DNA from: an uncultured Anaeroplasmataceae bacterium
Lineage (GTDB): Bacteria; Bacillota_I; Bacilli_A; Acholeplasmatales; Anaeroplasmataceae
Direction of reading: 5' to 3'
DNA: 47,927 bases
Assembly: GCA_949840955.1 (NCBI GenBank)
Contig: CATKXV010000013.1
Span: 1-47,927, forward strand
Each line of letters begins with the position of its first letter. Positions within the stretch are counted from its first letter, which is position 1. Positions 41,705 through 47,927 of this stretch are shown in pieces. The position numbers and the translations under genes are program-made. The notes beneath the pieces are model-generated. The model worked only from the letters and a program-made list of their open reading frames with translations. It was not told the DNA's origin and did no database searches.

Positions 41705-43275
41705 ATAGAGATGAATTAAAAAAGTTTACTACTTCTCTTATTTATGAGAAACCAAAGGTCTATAAATATCTTATGAATAAGGCTGAAAAGCAAATTAAAA
41801 ATTCCGTTTTATATAAAAAACGTTGTTATTGTCCTAGATGTAAAAAAATAGTTTTAGCAAACGAATCAAGATATGTTTCTGAACCTGGGATAGTAAATTG
41901 TTTTGAATGTGGTAAATCTATTCTTGTGGAAAGAATTTTTAATAGAGTAAAGAAAGAAAGAATCATTCGATTTATTTTTGATATTTTGGATTATAAAGAT
42001 AATTGTTTAATTAATCAAACGTATTGCATAACACATTATTATGATTTTAAGTCTGGATATTTGAAATTTAAAGAATCTTTTTTTAAATTATCAACTGAGG
42101 TTTATGATTTAATATCAAATAAGAATTGTTTCATGAACATTAATGTTTATCAAGCTCATATGGGATATAAGTATATATTTCCTTTTGAGGAAGCATATGC
42201 AAAGAATGTTAGATATCCATTTGAAGAACAAAATATATTTTATCATTGGAAATATGAAGAGGTTTTCTTTTTAAGAGGTTTATATATAACTACAAATATT
42301 AAAAGTAAATTTTTGAAATATCTTGACATAAAACAAATAGAAAAGGATTTTGTTTATAATTATAAAATTATTCCTTTTTTAAGAAGTTTATATATTTATC
42401 CGAATTTAGAAACGTTGTATAAGTCAGAAAAATATTGCTGGACAAATAATGTTTCTGATTTTTTCAGTAGTCTTTTAGATTGTTTAAAAACTAATAAAGG
42501 TTATTTAAAATACAGATATGAGCTATTTAAAGAAATTTATACTTCTGTAGGTAAAAATGTTTTAGATTTTTGCTATTATAGAGTAAATTTAAAATTAGGA
42601 AAACCATATGTTAAGGATATTCATTTGTTGAATTATTTATCTGTTCGTAAAGAATATATAACTCATGATATGGTTAAATATTTGTCTAAGCAACCATTTA
42701 GTTTGTATGATGATTATATAAAAATGGCTAAACAATTAAATTTAGATTTAAAGGATAAAAGAATTTTATATCCAAAAGAATTAGATGTTGCTCATGATGA
42801 ATTAGTTGAACGTTTAAATGAAGAGGAAATTAAAGTGAATGAATTAAAATTTATTAATTTAAGCGAAGCATATTCCTTATTAGAATTTGAAGAAGCAGGA
42901 TATATTTTTAGTCTACCTAAAAATGCTATTAGTTTTAAAATAAGAGGAAGAAAATTAAAGCAATGCTTATTCTCTGCAAAATATCATGAAAGATATTTAG
43001 ATAAAAACACAATTATTGTTTATGTTGATTCTAATAAGGATAAATCTTTAGATAATCAATTCACTTTACAATTAAATATGCGTTTGGACATTGTTCAGTT
43101 TCATGGATTTGCAAATGATATTAATTGTTCAAAAAAACAAGAACAAAATTTATCGTTTGTAAAAGGAATAATTGAAAGACGGCTAGCACTTTTAAAAATG
43201 GTAAAAGGACAAGTTGTCTATAAAAATAATATTTTCCACTTAAGTGGAAAAAAAGAAGGTGTGAATGCACCATAG
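41701..43275 (+). CDS. PcfJ-like protein
   Basis: The 524-residue protein starts with a GTG overlapping the PcfK-like stop. An N-terminal zinc ribbon (CYCPRCKK and CFECGKS, about 42-76) is followed by a long helical region. The PcfJ core comes later: YDDYIKMAKQLNLDLKDKRI then LYPKELDVAHDELVERL, and GRKLKQCLFSAKYHERYLDK followed by IIVYVDSN. PcfJ proteins are widespread in Firmicute conjugative elements, their role still open. Copy 3 of the dispersed palindrome lies at the end, coding FHLSG. Confidence 0.78.
   Translation: MNRDELKKFTTSLIYEKPKVYKYLMNKAEKQIKNSVLYKKRCYCPRCKKIVLANESRYVSEPGIVNCFECGKSILVERIFNRVKKERIIRFIFDILDYKDNCLINQTYCITHYYDFKSGYLKFKESFFKLSTEVYDLISNKNCFMNINVYQAHMGYKYIFPFEEAYAKNVRYPFEEQNIFYHWKYEEVFFLRGLYITTNIKSKFLKYLDIKQIEKDFVYNYKIIPFLRSLYIYPNLETLYKSEKYCWTNNVSDFFSSLLDCLKTNKGYLKYRYELFKEIYTSVGKNVLDFCYYRVNLKLGKPYVKDIHLLNYLSVRKEYITHDMVKYLSKQPFSLYDDYIKMAKQLNLDLKDKRILYPKELDVAHDELVERLNEEEIKVNELKFINLSEAYSLLEFEEAGYIFSLPKNAISFKIRGRKLKQCLFSAKYHERYLDKNTIIVYVDSNKDKSLDNQFTLQLNMRLDIVQFHGFANDINCSKKQEQNLSFVKGIIERRLALLKMVKGQVVYKNNIFHLSGKKEGVNAP
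43232..43251. repeat. Dispersed palindrome, copy 3 (3' end of pcfJ-like gene)
   Basis: TTTTCCACTTAAGTGGAAAA is a perfect 20-bp palindrome that differs from copy 1 only by a symmetrical change of the centre (CG to TA). Symmetry is kept, so the palindrome itself seems to be selected. Confidence 0.75.
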
Positions 43276-43290
43276 AAAGGGGAAATTAAT

Positions 43291-44184
43291 TTGAAAAGAA
43301 AATTAAACAAAAAAATAACTGTTCTTCTTTTAATGATAATAGGATTATTTTCTTTTTCGTTAAAAGGGGTGACAACTTATGCAGATTCAATAGGTTTAGC
43401 GCCTGGAGAGGATCCATCAATATATAATACTGAGTGGACTCAGGCAAATGTTAAATATTGGAATATTTACGGAAAAATTACGCCATTTGGAGGGATTAGA
43501 ACAGTTTCTTATATCCGTATTACAGATCAAAAAGGTAATTTTATTACTAATGTGACCAGATTAAAAGCTAGTTATATTATTGATGGTAAAAAATATACAA
43601 GAAATAAAGATATATCTGACAAAGGGTTTCAAGATCATATGTTCACAATGGGCAATGTACTTTCTAAAGATGGACAGTTTACAATATGTACAGAAAGAGA
43701 TAATAATATTTGTTTTAAAAAAAAATTTAAAGATTTTGATAAAGCTGAAACAGACTTTGAGGAATGTAATTTTAAATGGATGTGGAATTTTAAAGTTTCT
43801 GAAATAGTTTATCTTTATGTTTGGTATTTAGATCCAGAAACAGGAAATGAGGTGGCAAGCTCATTTATGCCAAATGGAGCCCATCCACTGTATGATGAGA
43901 ATGGTGTTTTAAAAGGCATCTATGACGCAAATGGAAATCCTCTAGATGATTATTCTATGGGTGCCGATGGAATTATTGAAGATGAAACAGGAAAAGATTT
44001 AGTTCAGCCTGAGGATCAATTTGTTGGCCAAATAGAAAGTTCATCCTTCTTCAAAACGGCATCAGAGACTTTAAATAAGATTTTAGATACGATTACAATA
44101 ATATTTTCTTTAATAATAGGAATTGTTATTTTTATGGTTTTTATTCGTTTTTTTAAAAAAATTATTAATTTATTCAAGAGGTAA
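43291..44184 (+). CDS. Secreted, C-terminally anchored element protein
   Basis: The 297-residue protein has a signal peptide (about 1-32, ending TTYADS), a soluble extracellular part with DENGVLKGIYDANGNP-like turns, and a C-terminal hydrophobic helix (about 268-288) with a basic end (FFKKIINLFKR). The start is a TTG preceded by AAAGGGG. It is the first of a run of four envelope genes. A surface or mating-channel part is likely. No family is recognised. Confidence 0.72.
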   Translation: MKRKLNKKITVLLLMIIGLFSFSLKGVTTYADSIGLAPGEDPSIYNTEWTQANVKYWNIYGKITPFGGIRTVSYIRITDQKGNFITNVTRLKASYIIDGKKYTRNKDISDKGFQDHMFTMGNVLSKDGQFTICTERDNNICFKKKFKDFDKAETDFEECNFKWMWNFKVSEIVYLYVWYLDPETGNEVASSFMPNGAHPLYDENGVLKGIYDANGNPLDDYSMGADGIIEDETGKDLVQPEDQFVGQIESSSFFKTASETLNKILDTITIIFSLIIGIVIFMVFIRFFKKIINLFKR

Positions 44185-44188
44185 AAAG

Positions 44189-45583
44189 ATGAAAAAAGTA
44201 TTTAAAATATTATTTTCAATATTATTAATTCTAATTATTGCTGGAGGTATTACATATGCAGTAGCGCCTAAAGAAGAAAAAGATAATATTACAAATAGCT
44301 TCAAGAAACCAATTGATTTTATAAAAGATTTGTTTTCAAAGGTAGAGGGCTTTATAGACCTATCAAAACTAACTTCAGATGAGCTTTTCAACCAGGATTC
44401 TAAGGTTCAGTTAAGTATTAATCAAACTAATTTAAACAGCTATTTTACAGATAAGACCTTATCTAGCTCTAAAGAGGTAACAAAGCTTTATCAGGATGCC
44501 TATAGATCTCTTAGAATCTTCGAAACGAATGCTGTAGAGGAAAAACTAAATCTTTATATTAACCTGGAAAATGATTTAAAGAAATCAATGTATATCTATG
44601 CTACTTTTACCTTTGAAAAAGAAAGTTCTTTTGAATATGATCCAGATTATATACCTAAAGCTAAAATTAAGGAAATCGAATTGAAATGGTATAACGGTGA
44701 TTTGATTGGTAAGTATTCTGAAGGTATTACTACCTATGGTAAAGCTTCTCAGAAGCTTCTAGGGTCTAATTTTAAGGTGACAAATAAAAGTAAGGCTACA
44801 GTAAAGCTACAACAGGGTGGAGAAGCTAATCCATGGAAAGATTATGATTTGGAATATATTTATCATATGGGAAATGAAAAAGTGGATGATATTGTTACTA
44901 TAGATAGTGAAAACCATCTAACTGGAGTATCTGTAGCTAAATATACAGCCTCAGACATTCAAAAGATTTGCGATTCATTATTTACAGATCTGTTTCAAAT
45001 TGATGAAATCAAGGACGAAACTACAGCTCCAGTGGGTGAAGTAAAACTTATCTCTTTAGAAGGATTAAAAGCGATTGCAGATTGCACATACAACTATGAT
45101 AAAGCTGTCTATGGAAAACATCCGCTTAATGATATATGGGATAGGAACTATAGAGACTATGTAAGTCAGTATCATGAGGATCCACTTGATATGTTGTTAT
45201 TTGCAGTTGATTTTTTAAACGAAAAGACACTAGATAAAAAGACATTCTACCTTAACGTTTGGGCAGATCCATTAAGAGATTCTAGTGGTAATTTAATAGG
45301 GGATTTAAATGGATTAGCTGAGGTTTACGAATATAGAAATAATGTATTTCATCTTGTTGGAATCTATAATTCTAAATACTCCTGGGTAACTTCTAAAGAA
45401 TATGATTTGACAGATTATCGTGAGTGGAGCTTAGAACAGACGTTTATGTTCTCTAATTATAAGCTAAATTTAAACCCTGAAAATTTGCTTTCCTCTACAG
45501 CAACCTTCACAAATCTTATGAGCATTAATGAAACGGACTTTCCGTCAGAAATCATGCAAAATATTTTTAAAACAAAAGAATAG
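44189..45583 (+). CDS. Membrane-anchored extracellular protein
   Basis: The product is 464 residues from the ATG at 44189 (after AGAGGT, 4 bp behind the previous gene). An N-terminal helix (MKKVFKILFSILLILIIAGG) anchors or exports it. The large remainder is extracellular and rich in Asp, Lys, Ser and Tyr with repeated short beta strands. No motif is recognised. Codon use looks richer in G/C-ending codons than the genes before it, closer to the chromosome. It lies in the envelope group of the element. Confidence 0.7.
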   Translation: MKKVFKILFSILLILIIAGGITYAVAPKEEKDNITNSFKKPIDFIKDLFSKVEGFIDLSKLTSDELFNQDSKVQLSINQTNLNSYFTDKTLSSSKEVTKLYQDAYRSLRIFETNAVEEKLNLYINLENDLKKSMYIYATFTFEKESSFEYDPDYIPKAKIKEIELKWYNGDLIGKYSEGITTYGKASQKLLGSNFKVTNKSKATVKLQQGGEANPWKDYDLEYIYHMGNEKVDDIVTIDSENHLTGVSVAKYTASDIQKICDSLFTDLFQIDEIKDETTAPVGEVKLISLEGLKAIADCTYNYDKAVYGKHPLNDIWDRNYRDYVSQYHEDPLDMLLFAVDFLNEKTLDKKTFYLNVWADPLRDSSGNLIGDLNGLAEVYEYRNNVFHLVGIYNSKYSWVTSKEYDLTDYREWSLEQTFMFSNYKLNLNPENLLSSTATFTNLMSINETDFPSEIMQNIFKTKE

Positions 45584-45599
45584 AAAGGAATGAAAAGAA

Positions 45600-47489
45600 A
45601 TGAAATTATTTAGAAAAATGGGGCTGTTCTTATTTGGAATAGCCAGTGTATTAGGACTAGCTTCATGTGATACTATTAATGAAGAATCTCCTAATACGAA
45701 AATGAAAATGTCTTCTGTAGCTGAACAAGCTTCAGTATCTACAGACGGTATCAATAAATGTTGGCTAGATATGATTGATTCTAATATTAATTTAAAATGG
45801 TTACATACAGATAATTTTAATGTCGACCGTTTAAATTCATTATTAAATAATGAATTCAAAACTTATGCTTTAAGCAAGACAGATAAACAAAGCTTTGCAA
45901 TAAGAGCTGAGGGAGAATTTGTGACGGAAGACGCTAATGGCTATCAATCGTGGTTTAGATTTGATTTTTATATTCACTTCAGCAATAGGAAATTAGACGC
46001 ATATGGTATTGATTTAAATTTTGGTGTAGATAATCCTACAATTCTTGAAACTACTATTCAAGATGGTAAGATTATTGCTTCAAGTGGTTCTTTAGATAAT
46101 ATTGAAAATTTGGCAATCGAACAATCTTTAGAAAGCAATGAAAATTTTTCAAAATTATCCGCTATGTGGTTTGATGAAGGAATGTTTCTGAATCATATCA
46201 AAATTGACCAAGACGAAATCTATAACAATGTTTCTTATGATAAGGAGTTAGATTACTTATTTTTAAAAATGCTATCCTGCACCTGTATATTATCTGCTTC
46301 AGAACAAACACCGTTTTTAGATACTACAGCTCCTAGTATTGTTGGAGAAAATATCTATATCAACGTAGATCATCCTTTGACATTTGAACAAATCAAAAGT
46401 AGATTTACTGCAACAGATGAAACTGATGGAGATATTACTTCTAGATTAACATTTACAGATAACACCTACATTTTAACGAATGGAAAGATAGCTTGTGGAA
46501 CGTATTCCTTTAAAGTTAGTGTTTCAGATAATGCTGGCAATACTACTACTAAAATGTACTATGCCCATGTGGTGGATTATACAGATCCAACAATTACAGG
46601 AAAAACAATTAATGTAAGCTATAAAAAGCTATTAACTGAAGCTGAAAAGAAAGCATTGTTTACGTATTCAGATAATTATACACCAAAGGATCAATTAATT
46701 TTTAGGTGGGTTGAGGACGATTATACTAGCACTTATCAGGAATTAGGAAAGCATACTTTAACGGCTAAGGTTCTAGACCAACAGGGGAATGAAGCAACAG
46801 CAACCTCTATCATTAATGTTATTGATGATGTGGCCCCATTCCTTGTAGTTCCTGAGAATCTAAAAATCACTACACTGGATGATTTTACCTTAGATTCCTT
46901 TAGACCATACGTAACAGTAACAGACGAAAAGGAAGGCAATATTACTAACTTTGAATTGATAGATTTAGACGATTATTTAAATCATAAGAAGGTGGCAGGA
47001 ACATATCGAATTAAAGTGGTAGCTTCAGACTCTGCAGGCAATAGTATTGAAAAGATTTTCCCATTCCTTAATGAGGATAAGGACATGCCTTCGATTAAGA
47101 TTGATCCAGACTATATTATGATAGTAAATCAAGGAGATAAAATCACAAAGGAACAGGTGATTAATTACTTTATAAGAACTGGTCAGTTGACTTTAGAAGA
47201 GGCTGAAGCGGTTGAGGTAGCTTCAGCATATTTCGAACAGCTTGATGCAGCAACAGGGTTTTATACCTTGAGATTAATGACTGAAGGTAAAATTCTTGAA
47301 AGCAAGATTGAGGTTGTAGGGGATGATATTTCTAAAGTTCCACCTATTGAACAAGAAAAACCTAATTTTGTAGATCAGTATAAAGGAAATTTAGCTTTAT
47401 CAATTCCTTTAACAATTTTAAGTTTCTTCTTGCTTGTGTTATTAGGAGTAGGTTTATATAAATTAATCAAAAAAATAAGAGATAAATAA
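45600..47489 (+). CDS. Lipoprotein with Ig-like (HYR/DUF5011-type) repeats
   Basis: The 629-residue protein has a lipobox LASC (signal peptide MKLFRKMGLFLFGIASVLGL and on). Residues about 240-500 hold three Ig-like domains, shown by TTAPSIVG...DETDGDITSRLTF...SVSDNAGNTT, DPTITGKTI and VTVTDEKEGNITNFE...ASDSAGNS. A C-terminal membrane helix (about 603-623) follows. A lipoprotein with a second C-terminal anchor is unusual. Binding to carbohydrate or other cells in mating is an inference. Confidence 0.78.
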   Translation: MKLFRKMGLFLFGIASVLGLASCDTINEESPNTKMKMSSVAEQASVSTDGINKCWLDMIDSNINLKWLHTDNFNVDRLNSLLNNEFKTYALSKTDKQSFAIRAEGEFVTEDANGYQSWFRFDFYIHFSNRKLDAYGIDLNFGVDNPTILETTIQDGKIIASSGSLDNIENLAIEQSLESNENFSKLSAMWFDEGMFLNHIKIDQDEIYNNVSYDKELDYLFLKMLSCTCILSASEQTPFLDTTAPSIVGENIYINVDHPLTFEQIKSRFTATDETDGDITSRLTFTDNTYILTNGKIACGTYSFKVSVSDNAGNTTTKMYYAHVVDYTDPTITGKTINVSYKKLLTEAEKKALFTYSDNYTPKDQLIFRWVEDDYTSTYQELGKHTLTAKVLDQQGNEATATSIINVIDDVAPFLVVPENLKITTLDDFTLDSFRPYVTVTDEKEGNITNFELIDLDDYLNHKKVAGTYRIKVVASDSAGNSIEKIFPFLNEDKDMPSIKIDPDYIMIVNQGDKITKEQVINYFIRTGQLTLEEAEAVEVASAYFEQLDAATGFYTLRLMTEGKILESKIEVVGDDISKVPPIEQEKPNFVDQYKGNLALSIPLTILSFFLLVLLGVGLYKLIKKIRDK

Positions 47490-47512
47490 AATTTAAGAAA
47501 GGGGTAATAAAT

Positions 47513-47927
47513 ATGAGAAAAAAAGTATATTGGATAATCATTATTTTATTATCCCTTTTTTGCTTTTGTTTTTGTATTAGGTATATTTCTATTAGAATTA
47601 TAGAAATGGCTCAGAAAGGCAGTTTAATAGCCTTTTATGAGGTTTCAAATTTAGATGATAATTATAATAGTATTATTGCTTCTTTTGGAGATTTCTTCAG
47701 TAATTTTGTAAGCTATTTAAAAAAATTTGTTAAAGGAATTTTTGGTTTATTTACTTCTATGACTTTTTGGATATTAGCATCCATATTATTTCCTTTAATA
47801 TTAATAATAAAAATATTCTTTAATTTCTGGGTAAATGGCAAAAATAAAAAATATAAAGTAAGTTTAGGAGCAAGGATTTTAAATAGTTTGGTAAGCTTTA
47901 TTGTTAAAGAAATAAGATTATTATTTG
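47513..47927 (+). CDS. Membrane protein, cut by the window end
   Basis: An open frame from the ATG at 47513, with AAAGGGG upstream, runs to the edge without a stop (138 codons). It has an N-terminal helix (YWIIIILLSLFCFCFCI), a polar stretch (EVSNLDDNYNSIIASFGDFF) and a second strong helix (MTFWILASILFPLILIIKIF). It follows the lipoprotein gene by 23 bp and belongs to the same operon. It may be a mating-channel membrane part. Not identifiable from the part seen. Confidence 0.65.
   Translation, partial: MRKKVYWIIIILLSLFCFCFCIRYISIRIIEMAQKGSLIAFYEVSNLDDNYNSIIASFGDFFSNFVSYLKKFVKGIFGLFTSMTFWILASILFPLILIIKIFFNFWVNGKNKKYKVSLGARILNSLVSFIVKEIRLLF

Larger units (their letters stand above)
36189..47927. 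mobile_element. Integrative conjugative element, left part
   Basis: The region begins at tRNA-Glu with an inward-facing tyrosine integrase and an XRE repressor, followed by a long plus-strand operon with PcfK-like and PcfJ-like genes and many envelope proteins, all typical of Firmicute conjugative elements. The coding strand flips from mostly minus to plus and the sequence becomes more AT-rich than the backbone. No relaxase, coupling protein or VirB4 is inside the window, so conjugative ability is inferred from PcfJ/PcfK and the layout. The right end is beyond 47,927. Confidence 0.75.

Noticed and set aside
36000-47927. CRISPR array or restriction system in the element
   Set aside because: No regularly spaced repeats and no Cas, methylase or nuclease motif were found. 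The three palindromes are about 2.5 kb apart and not an array.

Overview
The window looks like a chromosome segment of a low-GC, walled Bacilli-type Firmicute, probably an uncultured gut lineage near the Erysipelotrichales or RF39-like groups. This is inferred from the AT-rich sequence, TTGACA/TATAAT promoters, AGGAGG ribosome binding sites, the rplU-prp-rpmA-obg cluster with an N-terminally extended L27, and many 'LxxC' lipoproteins. TGA is used as a stop and tryptophan is TGG, so this is the standard bacterial code and not a Mycoplasma code. A D,D-carboxypeptidase and a DUF368/PopT protein imply peptidoglycan. A SpoVID-like/YsxE-like pair suggests sporulation ancestry.

Positions 1-36,000 are chromosomal backbone, nearly all on the minus strand: a lipoprotein, a TtcA-like tRNA thiolase with a small-membrane-protein/MFS/lipoprotein operon (1.4-4.2 kb), an 830-residue repeat lipoprotein, dacF, popT, a plus-strand tRNA-Gln/tRNA-Thr operon, efp, eno, a plus-strand LytTR/DUF3021 pair, an FMN riboswitch with ribU, gpmI, glpK, DUF1294, obgE, rpmA, prp, rplU, a MATE exporter, envelope genes, the SpoVID/YsxE-like pair, rlmD, an ABC-F ATPase, nadB-nadC-nadA, a tightly overlapped GNAT/Smr-like/flavin-reductase/SDR group and a cytidylate-kinase-like gene.

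The stretch 26.0-27.0 kb has no long gene but is the most interesting chromosomal segment. On the minus strand an S-box-like (SAM) riboswitch with its own promoter and terminator precedes a 68-codon orphan gene. Next to it is what looks like an undescribed type I toxin-antitoxin module. A promoter drives a roughly 300-nt RNA encoding a 37-residue hydrophobic peptide with a basic tail, and the RNA ends can pair over 12 bp or more (ACAAGGTTAGAG/CTCTAACCTTGT). A convergent promoter with a perfect 17-bp spacer makes a roughly 110-nt antisense RNA that covers the 3' end of the toxin message and ends at its own terminator.

From 36.1 kb to the right edge lies an integrative conjugative element inserted next to tRNA-Glu(TTC): a tyrosine integrase, an orphan gene and an XRE repressor (minus), a divergent control region with two 16-bp operators, then a plus-strand operon of small accessory genes, a ParB/DUF3102-like coiled-coil protein, PcfK-like and PcfJ-like proteins, and a run of secreted, lipo- or membrane proteins cut off by the window end. 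A perfect palindrome of the form TTTCCACTYRAGTGGAAA occurs three times, once between genes and twice inside coding sequence, and may be a dispersed binding site of the element. The same control region has a 14-bp inverted repeat and a small membrane peptide interrupted at a run of seven T.
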